Positions 22,845-33,097 of a stretch of DNA of 64,000 nucleotides are shown here, piece by piece. A program made the position numbers and the translations under genes. Source of the DNA: Glossina fuscipes (taxonomy: Eukaryota; Arthropoda; Insecta; Diptera; Glossinidae); the NCBI RefSeq assembly GCF_014805625.2, contig NW_023998459.1, positions 2,175,189 to 2,239,188 of the forward strand, in the 5' to 3' direction. The stretch's first letter is position 1. Each line of letters starts with the position of its first letter. Under the pieces are notes generated by a model that was not told the DNA's origin, did no database searches, and was given only the letters and a program-made list of their open reading frames with translations.

Positions 22845-22857
22845 TTTTCCCCCCAGA
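22845..22857 (-). promoter_or_regulatory. Polypurine tract and start of 3' LTR (gypsy)
   Basis: The minus strand reads TCTGGGGGGAAAA and then TGTAGGAAAC, a purine tract directly before a TG LTR start. It follows the end of the integrase by roughly 80-90 bp, the usual place. The far end of this LTR cannot be fixed; a TG...CA end at 22333 is one possibility. Confidence 0.6.
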
Positions 22858-22937
22858 CAAGATCAGGCTTGGAGGAATGATGAAATCAAACATCCAAATC
22901 TGAGACAAAACGAAAAATGATCACATCCGTCACTGCT

Positions 22938-24140
22938 TAATTTCTTTAGCATGATAAATTGCCACAACATTACCTTGCAGATCTTTTAACTCATAGCAGG
23001 TATTGCCAATTTTCTTCGTATCCGAGATTTAAAAAAAACTGGTCCAAGTTTAGCGTTATAACATTTTTCAAAGCTAGATTGTTTAAAATTTCTTCGGTAA
23101 ACTTCATCGCCTTCCACGAAATTCACCGCTGTAGATCTTGAGTTGTAGGTCTTTTCGTTTGTGTTAAATTACTTTGCTCTATGATTTTTAGTTGAACGTC
23201 TTGTTAACTGAACTGAATCCTCACGAGATAATCGTATTGAGTGATCATCTAGAAGTTTTAGCTTTCGCAATATGGAGTAAGCTTTACCATTAGTAACCAT
23301 GTGCTGTCCAAATACAACATAATACGGTTCTTTACCGGTCGCGGAATGTATGTTCGACCTCAAAGCACAAGCTATTCCACTCAGTGCTTCATCCCAATTC
23401 TTCTGATCTGCATTCACATAAGACCTTATAGGTGTTATTATAGTTTTGTTGACTCGTTCCGATGCATTTGTTTGAGGTGAATGGACTGCAGTGAAAATTT
23501 GTTTCACATTATTACGTAAAAGCAGAGATTTGAATTTACAACAGTCACCGGTACTCCAAAGGCATGGAATACCTCTTCTTCTATAAACTTACATACCACA
23601 TCAGTGTTGAGTCGCTTGACAGGTTTGATAAAGGGAAATTTAGAAAATTTATCCAGTACTACCTGTATTCCGATATTGCCATTTAAGGACCAACAAAATC
23701 GACATTTAAGGACTATCAAAATCGACATAAAGTCTTCGTAGAAACCGGTCTGTGTCAACCATTTTACCCATTGGTGGGCGAAGAATTTGGTTAGGATACT
23801 TGTTAACTTTACAGGCTTCACAAGAGTTTATGAAGTCACGGACACTGATGACCATACCAGGCCAATAATAGTATTTTCTTAAATTTTCCAAGGTTTTATT
23901 CATTCCAGCGTGCGCAGCTAAACTATCTGCATGAGCACGCCATAATGCTTCATCCGTCATCTCGCTTGGTAACCAAAGCTTCCAGGAAAATTCGTCATGC
24001 AAAGCATCATTATGATTGCTGTTGTTTCGTCTATAAATTCGACCTTCCATTATTTTAATATCTGGAGAATTTGTGAGATTTCCTTCAAAGTTCTTGACCA
24101 AATTCATATATTCGTTTGATTCAAAGTATGGAGATTCCAA
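22938..24140 (-). pseudogene. pol: Gypsy integrase, frameshifted, catalytic motif damaged
   Basis: Integrase inserts the DNA copy into the genome. The N-terminal zinc domain is seen at about 23800-23960 (HADSLAAHAGMNKTL through SCEACKVNK, an HHCC pattern). The core continues across two frames, with VVLDKFSKFPFIKPVK near 23620-23680. The second catalytic block, usually SDNG plus Phe, reads VNSNLC here, so the Asp is lost. HSPQTNASERVN and WDEALSGIACALR follow at 23380-23500. The C-terminal GDEVYRRNF (about 23090-23120) and a frame-shifted CYELKDLQGNV complete the family pattern. Confidence 0.83.
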
Positions 24141-24903
24141 ATCAACAAATATTCCATGATCTATTTCCCCAACGTCATAATTGTTTATTCTCGATAGTGT
24201 ATCATGTATAACGTTAAGCTATCCTTAAGCTTGACCATCTGGCTAAGCGGGAAGAAAGTTCAGTTTGAGACGTCAACCATTTCAAGGAAGCATGGTCCGT
24301 AATTATTGTAAATTCATAACCTTCGTCTGTATAATTTCTTTGAGTCTTATTTAAATTTTACGACATAAAGGCTATGGGTAACTCATCGCCTTCTTCGTTC
24401 AATTGCACTAACACTCCGCCAACCCCAGTATTACTCACGTTACAATGGATTGCAAATGGTTTAAAAAAATCAGGACTGTGAAGAACAGGAGCAGTACTTA
24501 ATTTAGTTTTCCACGCATCGAACGTTTTCTGTGCTTCTGGAGTCCAAAGGAACTTTCGTTTGTTTCCTGTAAGATCAGAAAACGGTGTCGAGATAATAGC
24601 ATAATCTCCAATGAGCTTCCGATACTAGCCAGTTATTCCCAAAAATCGTCTGACTTATTTTATGGATTTCGGAATTGGAAAGTCAAGTATTGAAGAAATT
24701 TTTTCAGGATCAGTTTTTTGTACTCTCTTTCCAATTATGTGGCCTAAATATTTGAATTCTTCCGTACAAAACATGCTTTTTTCAACATTCGATCTCACCC
24801 TTTATACATCATTTTTTCGATCGCAGATGAAACAGGATAATGACGTTGCTTAATTGCCCTGCAAGTACCAACATCGATTGAATGGGCAATAAGTTTAGTC
24901 TTT
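24141..24903 (-). pseudogene. pol: Gypsy RT remnant and RNase H
   Basis: The piece reads GLGKTKLIAHSIDVGTC and RHYPVSSA, the approach to the RT fingers. A few residues later it reaches FKYLGHIIGK, so the whole catalytic palm is deleted (around 24760-24800). The RT connection (FLWTPEAQKTFDAWKTKL) and RNase H (NTGVGGVLVQLNEEGDELPI; then TDHASLKWLTSQTELSSRLA) are recognisable down to about 24170. Stops and frameshifts interrupt it. RT activity is excluded. Confidence 0.82.
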
Positions 24904-24904
24904 C

Positions 24905-25469
24905 CTAGTCCTTCTTTTGCAACTTGATAACATCCTGTAAGGAGCTTTTCTGCGCAGCATTCAGTTTGCAAAATTTGGCTTCTTGATTCTTTTCTTTAAA
25001 TTCTGTGTCGCTAATTGAAAAGAGACTAAAATCAGGCAGAAGATTGAAGGATTTCCAAAAGTCAATCCGCAAATATAATGATTGTGACACGGAAGGAATA
25101 ATGAACAACCCAATGGGGTTCCCAAGACCTTTAAATTTGATGAGAGTTTTTAAAGAACCAATTATCTTTTGTTGTTTTCCAACAGCAGTTCTTACAGTTG
25201 ATGACATCTTTTAAATGGAATGTTCATTTGGAGAATTCGCTCAGCTAGGGCATTTCCGACACAGTTAATAGACGCACCAGTATCTAACAAACCATCCACT
25301 TCTTCATCAAAAACGGTGACACGGGCGTAAGGACGAATATCGGTAGGATTGATAATTATTGACGATAATAATTTAAATTTTAATTGTTTCAAACTCCTCC
25401 AATACTTCTTCATACTTTCTGATGATCTCCTTTTAGATTTAGTGACAAATTCATTTTTTTGTAAATCAG
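24905..25469 (-). pseudogene. pol: Gypsy aspartic protease region
   Basis: The minus strand holds DEEVDGLLDTGASINCVGNA, a retropepsin-type active site (DTGA) near 25255-25295, followed after a frame break by the long linker toward RT (ISDTEFKEKN ... AAQKSSLQDVIKL). The open frame runs upstream across 25470 into CR1 sequence, so its apparent first residues (25470-25518) are not part of the gypsy protein. Confidence 0.78.
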
Positions 25470-25904
25470 TCTGGCAACTCTGTCGCGCGGTATAGTCGTC
25501 TATATTTTGTTTCGGCAATTAATATTTTAATTTTTTGTTGAATTTCGTGGCTATTCTGCCTTATAGTGTGTGGATTTATAATATACTTTGAGAAGAAAGT
25601 GAGTGAATTCAAAGTAAAAGAAATATTTTTCCTTTACGCTTTGACTCATTTGATTTTTGCAAACAAAAATTTTGAGCTCTGATATAAATCTCTCTTTTTC
25701 TTTTTTTGGTTTTTTGTTTTGTCTCTTTTTTCTCTGTTATTTCTTCACTGTTTGGAGTTTATGTTGCTATTGATCTCTCGTTACAGTGTCAACGTAACAG
25801 AGAAATTTTGCACAAATTGGTTGATAAATTTTTATGTTGAGGATTTGTTTTTAGTGATTTTTGTGTCCGTTCTTCATAATCCACAACTGCCTTTTTGACT
25901 GGAC

Positions 25905-26954
25905 ATGGAGCGTTTATACACACCTTGTCGGGCGAAAACGGGCCCGGAATCTGATAGATTCGTTTCTTGTTGGGTCTGCGAGCGCTTTGGTCATGCAACG
26001 TGTGCCGGTATTCTCGGCCGTGCTGCTGACGCAGTCGCTGATCCGTCTAAAGGCTTAAGATGGTCATGTCCGGACTGTAGGCAGCGGCACATTGATTTTT
26101 ATAAACTTTTCACGGAGACCCGTTATGGTTTCTCGGAATTGAGTAGAAATCTCGGATCCTTGTGGGAAAAGTTTGAGCTCATTAAGTCTAGGTTTGATGA
26201 GTGTCGTTTTATTGGATACTCATCTTCTACTCGTAGCGTAGGGTGTGGGACGTCACCTCTGGCTTTCTCCAAATCTAATTCGTTGGTACAAGTTACCGCT
26301 CCCTCTAACTCTAAAATGAATAATAATGTTTCCGATATTGCTGAGTCGGTTGGTAGCAAAACAGTTACAAACAAGCCGGCAAGTCCTTCTGTTTTAAGCT
26401 ACGCTGAAGTGGCAAGGGTATCTCCGCCCAGAGCCGCCACTCACTCTAATCAAGTGCCATCGCCTAAAAATAATAAAGAGAAAAATATACCATCCTCTCC
26501 CCTTGGCTGTTCGAATGTGAACGCCGGTCACCTAACTGGACAAGTAGCACAAGCTGCTGGTGCAAGGGCGATAACACCATCTATATTCTCCACAACTCTA
26601 AACTCCCCAACCGTGAGCCCTTAAGTTCCAAGTAATGACATTTTCTTGACGGCAGTTCCTTCCAGAAAAGCAATATTTGTGTCAAGACTGGCACCTGAAA
26701 CATCGGTGGATAACATAAAAAGTTATCTGGCGGCGAAAGTTCCATCAGTCAACTTAAAGCGTGTTAGCATATTCAAAATGGCTCCTTCTCAAGCTAGGAC
26801 AATCTCTTCTTTTAAAATATTAGTTCCCACTGAAAACAGTGATATGTTGTTAAACGAATCACTGTGGCCAGTAGGATCCTTAATTAAGGAATTTATCCCT
26901 CGTGATCGTCCCCGTAATACGAAGGCAATAGTCTTGTCGCCTTCAAAAAACTAA
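25905..26954 (+). pseudogene. CR1 copy 2 ORF1: PHD-like finger plus RRM-like domain, one stop
   Basis: ATG at 25905 opens a frame with Cys/His pairs matching a PHD finger (YTPCRAKTG, SCWVCERFGHATCAG, WSCPDCR; residues about 8-65). A Ser/Pro-rich linker follows, then a C-terminal domain starting IFVSRLAPETSVDNIKSYL. A single in-frame TAA at 26622-26624 separates the two halves, which otherwise share a frame, so the lesion is minimal. ORF1 proteins bind element RNA and act as nucleic-acid chaperones. This copy keeps the start codon that copy 1 has lost. Confidence 0.82.
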
Positions 26955-27711
26955 TTGTTTCTTCAGGCCCACTATCTCTCATTTATCAAAATGTTAGGGG
27001 CCTAAATTCGAAAATTCGTTCCACTTTTCTAAATTCAGTGAGCACCGAATTTTTCTGTTTGGCCTTCACCGAAACTTGTCTAAAACCCGATCTTCATTCG
27101 TCGGAACTTTTTCATAATTCTTTCCAAGTGTTTAGAAATGATCGAGTNNNNNNNNNNAATATAATCGTACCCCTAATTGTAATGGTAGACTGCTTGATCT
27201 CTGCTTTGCCAATTTTCCCGAGATTAACGTAAATCGTTGTCCACCTTTTAGTTTACCTGAGGATCCTTATCATCCATCAATATGCATTTCCTTTCATCAT
27301 ATTAATGATGGTTTGTTGAAATGCCTTAATGTGCCAACTCAAACTTTTTTAAATAATTATTATGATTTTCATAAAATCAATATTGTATTACTAAAACATT
27401 GTCTTTCACATCTGACGCTTGATTTCTCAACCGGTAGCATTGAAAGCTTATTGCTATCGTTCTACAATACATTAAATCTAGCAATTGCTGTATCTGTTCC
27501 GATCAAGCAGTGTCGACCTCGAAGCAGGTGTCCCCCGTGGTTTAAGAAGACAATAAATATCACAAGAATAGAAAAAACTCGCTATTCAAAAAATATTCGA
27601 AAAGTGATTCTGCGCTCAACTATGTCGCTTACTCGGTGGCGAGGCATAGGTTTAACTCCCTCAACCATCATTTTTACTGCAGATACCTTCAGTTCATTAA
27701 ATCCTGTCTGA
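26955..27711 (+). pseudogene. CR1 copy 2 ORF2: endonuclease part, interrupted by gap
   Basis: Directly after the ORF1 stop, and in the same frame, the sequence reads YQNVRGLNSKIR and the block FCLAFTETCLKPD with the catalytic Glu. The gap at 27148-27157 then removes the middle, including the GDFN motif seen in copy 1. After the gap the DPYHPSI region and the linker PPWFKKT follow. The linker is out of frame exactly as in copy 1. Confidence 0.78.
27148..27157. other. Assembly gap (10 N) inside CR1 copy 2
   Basis: Copy 1 has about 335 bp between the matching flanks (roughly 15210-15544), so this run of 10 N is a placeholder for a longer missing segment. Confidence 0.9.
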
Positions 27712-27751
27712 TTGCTAATCCTAAATTCTTCTTTAAATTTGTTAGCTCTAA

Positions 27752-29050
27752 ATGAAAAATTTCCACATACCCCTCTCATGTTTTTTTAATGGCTCTGATT
27801 CCTCGGATGATTTTGAAATCTCAAATCTATTTGCTGAGTATTTCCGGCGAAACTTTTCGATTGCTAATTTCGATTTATCAGCAAACTGCCCATATCCTAT
27901 AAGTAACTCGGTTTCAATACCTAACTTGGTTATTTCGGAAGACGACGTTTCTAAAGGGTTGAGTTTTCTAAAATACAGTTGTTCGCCTGGACCTGATGGA
28001 ATTCCATCATGTGTACTTAAATCTTGCGCTGTCGAGTTGTGTGGTGTGATCTCAAAGATTTTTAACATGTCCTTGTGTTCAGGTGTTTTCCCTTCATGTT
28101 GGAAGAGTAGTTCCCTTATTCCTATCCACAAGAGTGGAAGTAGACAATTTGTTGAGAACTACAGAGGCATAGCCAAGTTGAGTGTCTTGCCCAAGTTGTT
28201 CGAGCCTATTGTGACTTAGCATTTGGCCTTTGCCATTAATTCGTATATTTCTCCGCACCAGCACGGCTTTCGGAAAGGGCGATCTACAGTCACCAACTTG
28301 TTAGAGTTTACCTGTCATGTTTTCAAGGCTTTTTCTAGTGGCTCTCGCACAGATGTTATTTACACTGACACCGTTATATCTGGCGTACCTCAAAGCAGCG
28401 ACTTGGGTCCCATTTTATTTAATTTATACATTAGTGATCTTCCATCGGTGGTTAATTCCAGCCAGATCTTAATGTTTGCTGATGATGTGAAACTGTTTTC
28501 TTCCTTCTCTGTTGAATCGCAATCACATCAGCTTCAAGGTGATTTGGATAATTTTGTTGCATGGTGCTCTTTGAATCTTCTGAAACTAAATCTGAGTATA
28601 TGTAAGAAGCTTTCTTTCTCAAGAAGAAAGTCATTTATTACTCAGTATTTCATAGATTCGCATAAGTTGGAGGACGTCGATTCGATCACAGATTTAGGCG
28701 TTCTATTTGACCATAGGTTACGTTTTAACTTGCATATTGAGCTCTCGATTAGCAAAGCTAGGTCCGGGCTTGGTTTTATAAAAAAGTGGTCCAAAGAGCT
28801 TGATGATCCCTACATTACGAAAAGGCCGTACATGTTTTTGGTTAGACCCATACTCGAGTATGTGTGGTCTCCTCCATATAGGTGCTACGTAGATTCAGTC
28901 GAATCTGTTCAAAAGCAATTCTTGCTGTTTGCCCTTAGAAACTTGGGTTGGGATCCGGTTGCCTCTCTTCCTCCGTATGAAAATAGGTTGCTTCTGCTGT
29001 CCCTACCGTCTCTTGAGAAACGTAGATTTGTTCTTGGCGTTTCCTATATT
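27752..29050 (+). pseudogene. CR1 copy 2 ORF2: reverse transcriptase half, deleted and truncated
   Basis: Same RT as copy 1: SCSPGPDGIPS, SSLIPIHKSG, FRKGRSTVTNLLEF and FADD (28475-28486). It carries the same internal deletion between YTDT and VISGVPQ (about 28365-28385) that removes motif A. It also has its own stop near 28218 (TAG where copy 1 has CAG) and a short deletion near 28862. It ends in foreign sequence at about 29050, giving a false C-terminus. Confidence 0.84.
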
Positions 29051-29330
29051 TACAACAAATAACTCTTATACATTTTAGTATAATAGACTCCGTATAAAAT
29101 GTAAAAGAAAAAACAAATGAAGTAAACAGTATTTTAATGTGCAGGAGGCGCAAGGATGTTAGGTGGGTCCACGAACCAAGTTTCGGGATCTCCCCGAGAC
29201 ATCGTAGGCCGAAGGAAACCAGTAGGCAGGAAGCGGAATGAAAGGCCCAGGGCTTAGAGTATGCCCGTTCGGTAGGTTAGGTTTCGTCCGCCCGTTTTTC
29301 GAAATGTTTGCAATGCCCAGAAGGAAGCTT
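29051..29330 (+). repeat. Dispersed repeat fragment shared with 51130-51240
   Basis: The part 29220-29305 (AAGGCCCAGGGCTTAGAG ... GTTAGGTTTCGTCCG) aligns with 51165-51235 (ATGGCCCATGGCTTATGA ... TTAGTTTCGTACGTCCG). A short inverted match lies at 57885-57908. The family is unknown. It replaces the missing 3' end of CR1 copy 2. Confidence 0.45.
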
Positions 29331-31228
29331 TAGCGGCCCAACAAAGTATATATATTCTTAATCAGATACAATTTCTAATTCGATTGCATGTAAATGTGCC
29401 CATCTGTCTGTCCGTCTGTGTAATGTCCGTTGTAAACAGTCTCCTGGTCGCAGAAATAAAGCTACCGCCTTCAAATTTGGCAAACAAATTAGAAGTTCTT
29501 GCACGATGGTTGGTATTGAAAATGGGCCAAATCGGTCGAAGCACACTAACACACCACGTAAACTGAGAACAGCTCTCTTATTCAAAGGGAATAAAAAATT
29601 GGATTTTTGTACAAAAATTTGGGCGCATATTCTATGAGCGGTGCTGTAGCATTTGTGCATAAAAATGGAAAAAACTTACGACGGGTACGCTATACTATAT
29701 TTATCAAAATTAAATTATTTTTTCAATACCTTTACAACGCGCAAAAAAAAGCTCAAAAACCCCGCAAAGTATACAGATTTTTGGCCAGGTTCAAATTCGG
29801 AACATACCTAAATATGTCTGCCTGTACATCTATCTGTTTGCGCAACTTTGTGGCATTTGTGGTAAACATTTTCGCGTTGTCGAAAATGAAGTTATCGCTG
29901 ACAAATTTGCAAAAGAATTTTCTTCTTTTGCTTCTCCTGCCTTTTTTTGGGAACCGAATTTAATTTTCTTACTTGTTTTTTAAGTGAATTCATTGGTCAC
30001 GGATAAAGTCAATAAAATTGATTTATTTTATTGTAGCCCTAAAATTGGTTTAAAACTTCTTCAAGGTGAAAACCCACATTTACTTTTAGTTTCTAAATTG
30101 ATGAAATATTTGAAGCCAAAAATTATAGTGCCAAATTTAGTCATGGTTTAAAATGGTGGGATGGAGTAATAGACAATTCCTGCTTAGATGACATACTATT
30201 ATCGTTGAGTCGCTATGTTGTAACGGGTCTTCTTATCCCATTCCAACGAATTTATAAATAGAAAGTCTTCGACCTTCGTAGTTTCTTCCAACTTATCTTC
30301 TCATTATTTAGAGGCAATTCGATAGGTATTGTCTTATTTACGTTTGGGATATACAACATGCGATAAGTGATTTTCGTAGAAGGGAGAGAAAAGCGGCATT
30401 GTTATTTGCGACCCAACGGTTTAGTTTTTTACTTCAATTTTTCGCATTCATCCGTACCGAGTTCTGCGAGAAGTTCTGCAGTAATACACCAGAGATGTTA
30501 CAGCAGCCAACCTTGGGCCAGTAGGGCCACTCGTCTATTCCCGCCTGTCTTCTAGTCGCTTTAATTCTCCCTAACCGTGGTGAAAAGTCATCAGAGAAAG
30601 AAGTCTCATCCGTTGTTCATGGGTAACGACTAAGCTGAACCAGCTATTCCTTATCCGTAAAGCCCAAATAAAAGCAATTATCACTGATAGGGATAAATCA
30701 AAAACAAGTAATTATTTTGGCAGATAACTCTTACCTTTTTGGCTGCTGTAACAGAAATGGAAAACCGAGCGAGTTTTGTCTCGCTCTTTTATAGTCGCGA
30801 TCACTATCGCTACCCGGTTACGCAGTTGCTCTGTCTGTGCCTGTTCCAGACTGGCACACATTATACCATGTACGTGTTACAATATACCAACGCATACTTA
30901 TATATGCATGTGTTACAACAATATATTTTGTATGTGTTAGTATATGTTTATCGCTTAACACTAAAATATATTATCATTTATGTGTGGCAAAATGTAGGCA
31001 GCAAAAATAGATATATTACATTTGCAGCTGTTAGTTTCTACATAGCAAGAACAATTCAATATGCTACCCTTAGCACGTAATACTTCAAAAATGAGGGTAG
31101 GTAACAAAACATTTAGATCGTCATGTATATGCCTACGCGTGCAACTTATCGGAACGTGTGTTAGTTAAACCGAAAAGCATTTCATGTACAATCCTTAGGA
31201 TATTGACGGAACTGTTAATATATAAATA
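29331..31228. other. Anonymous repeat-like sequence, possible core promoter
   Basis: The 29340-29960 stretch has the feel of a common fly repeat (phrases such as CATCTGTCTGTCCGTCTGTG) but I cannot name it. A strong TATA box, TTTATAAATAG, at 30251-30261 and an AATAAA at 30667-30672 could belong to an old LTR. The edges are not visible. Confidence 0.3.
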
Positions 31229-31892
31229 TTAGGTTGGGAAAAAAAAAATTCATTATTTTTCGGTAGATGGCTGCACTGATAGATTTCTCGTAAAGTATCG
31301 ATCAAACAATTTCCGATACTGTACATTTGCATACTGTACATTTCGCAATAAAAAAAATTCTTTTGCTGTTTTTTGTGTGGTGCATTCAGTTGTGAGTTAC
31401 AGCGTGTTAAAAATGGAAGTGAACAAAGAGAAAATTCGGTACATTTTACAGTTTTTCTTTGACAAAGGCGAAAATGCAAGCCAGGTGGCTAAAATTGTGA
31501 ATGGTGTTTATGGTTCCGATACTGTAACAGCCAATTATGTGCAATTTTGGTTTCGTAGATTCCGTTCAGGAATTTTTGATGTTAAAGATGCACCTTGCAC
31601 AGGTAGGCCGGTCGTCGAAAATGTCGATAAAATCGGAGAAATGATCGAAGTTGACCGGCATGTTACCAGTCGTAACATCGCCCAGGAGCTAAAAATCAAC
31701 CATAAAACAGTTTTAAACCATTTACACAAAGCTGGATTCAAAAAGAAGCTCGATGTTTGGGTGCCACACCAATTAACAGAAAAAAACATGATGGATCGAA
31801 TTTCCATCTGCGAAGCCTTGGCCAAACGGAATGAGATAGACCCATTTCTTAAACGGATGGTGACTGGAGATGGAAAAATCAAACGTCAATAA
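31229..31892 (+). mobile_element. mariner element (mellifera-like), 3'-truncated
   Basis: Begins TTAGGTTGGGAAAAAAAAAA right after a TA dinucleotide (31227-31228), as expected for a mariner 5' inverted repeat at its TA target. The transposase starts at 31413. No matching 3' inverted repeat is found downstream; after about 31892 the sequence is env-like. So the element is broken in the catalytic domain and immobile unless helped through ends it no longer has. Confidence 0.85.
31413..31892 (+). pseudogene. mariner transposase, N-terminal part
   Basis: Mariner transposases cut and paste the element using a DDD triad. The ATG at 31413 (MEVNKEKIRYIL) opens a frame of about 160 residues. It holds the first helix-turn-helix (FFFDKGENASQVAKIV), the linker (APCTGRPV), the second helix-turn-helix (RNIAQELKINHKTVLNHL) and the WVPHQLTEKN motif before the catalytic domain. 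The first catalytic Asp remains (VTGD), followed by GKIKRQ instead of the family EKW. The other two acids are missing. The full protein is about 345 residues. Sequence feel is of the mellifera subfamily. Confidence 0.87.
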
Positions 31893-33097
31893 TTGATTGC
31901 ACTATCAATATCATAAAGCAGGATGAGATCGGTACACCGCAAAGCTTAAATGAAATGATAGAGGCGATTGATCCTAACAAAAATGTAATAAGCAACGATT
32001 CTCAACAGAATAGTAAATCACATCTAGTCGGATTCTTCTTCATTCAATTAACAATGGAAGCTATAAATCATTAGAGCCGTGACTGATCTTATAAACGTGC
32101 TCACTGATGCTCATAATGAAAGAATTAGTCCACTTTCACTGTCACTTCTTCAGCTAAAAGGGCAACTCACTTTATTTAAGCGAAATTAAAAAGTTAATCG
32201 AAAATAAAGGCTTGATTGAACTATGTAAACAAATGAGTGGCAGGGGAACTGTAACCAAAAACGAGGTCGTATTCGGAATTAAGTTACCCCGGATTGATCA
32301 ACAATCCTTAGAAGTATCTATGGCAGTTCCTGTTCCAACAGCAAAATATGAAACGTTAATCACTATCGTACCATATGACTTATACCTGTCTATTAATGCG
32401 CACAGAGATGATTGCTAATGATATAGAAGCTGTATCCTTTCAAAAGAGCACGTATACCTACGTAGAACTAAACAATCAGAAAGGATTCGGTTGCCAGGAC
32501 TTGCGAAATTAGCTTATTCAACAATTAAATCACAACTAGTGAATCATAAGTGCACCTGAATTCTAGGAAAGGCAGCAGGAACTCCACTACAACAATAAAA
32601 CACATGGGTCTTTACTCCGCTTTCAGGAACTAAAATATGAACGGTTTGAGACACAGAAACTTTGCTAGTGATATTAAAGGGCATCGGAGTGATGATATTA
32701 GGTTGTATGTAATCAAAAACAATCTCTTAACGATTCAAATCCATTTGCAGGCATCGAACAGTTCATACCCAAGAGTAAAACATACTGAACTCATAAGTGA
32801 GTCATACGAAATTGAAGAAGTTTTTAACGGTTCAAATCAGCAATATAAAATACAGCTGGACAAACTAAGTGATCTCCAAGGACAATTAAAAAGATTTTAA
32901 TACATTTACCGCAATTCATAAATTTTAATAGTCAACACCACCACTTAGTAAGCTATTCCGAGCTCGTGATTCCCATGCTGCTGTTACTTGTTCTGCTGAT
33001 CTTGAAATTACATTCCAAACTTCAGAAAAACATGAGGGACACACCTGAATCAGGCCCACGATCACTGCCAATAACAACAGATGTCGAAGATAGATGA
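31893..33097 (+). pseudogene. env: Errantivirus-type env remnant
   Basis: Insect errantiviruses carry a fusion-type envelope gene after pol. Pieces of such a protein lie in order on the plus strand: an N-terminal part at 31893-32060 in one frame, a middle part at 32212-32418 (with KNEVVFGIKLPRID and VPVPTAKYETLITIVPYD), a further part at 32637-32900, and a C-terminal hydrophobic membrane segment (about 32963-33010) with a charged tail ending in a stop at 33095-33097. Several frameshifts and stops separate the pieces, so it is an old broken copy. No LTR or pol of the same element is identifiable next to it. The call as env rests on order, hydrophobic tail and remembered family phrases. Confidence 0.65.

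Larger units (their letters stand above)
22844..25469 (-). mobile_element. Ty3/gypsy retrotransposon, pol region, truncated at both sides
   Basis: The minus strand reads protease, RT remnant, RNase H, integrase and then a polypurine tract (22845-22857) before a probable 3' LTR start at 22844. This is the domain order of Ty3/gypsy. The 5' part with gag is missing: at 25469/25470 the sequence switches to the 5' end of CR1 copy 2, which lies in the opposite orientation. The gypsy sequence does not resume after that element. The RT core is deleted and other frames are broken, so it is inactive. Confidence 0.85.
25470..29050 (+). mobile_element. CR1/Jockey-type non-LTR retrotransposon, copy 2, 3'-truncated
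   Basis: The same element family as 12718-17207, in the opposite orientation. It begins with the identical TCTGGCAACTCTGTCGCG at 25470 inside the gypsy protease region. It contains the leader, ORF1, an assembly gap within the endonuclease, the RT region, and then departs from copy 1 at about 29050 (after GGCGTTTCCT), well before the ORF2 stop. The 3' UTR and tail are missing, so something else has replaced them. Confidence 0.88.

Noticed and set aside
12718..29050. One large genomic palindrome formed by CR1 copies 1 and 2
   Set aside because: Similarity stops exactly at the 5' end of the element on both sides. The 8.2 kb between them show no inverted similarity, so two separate element copies explain it better.
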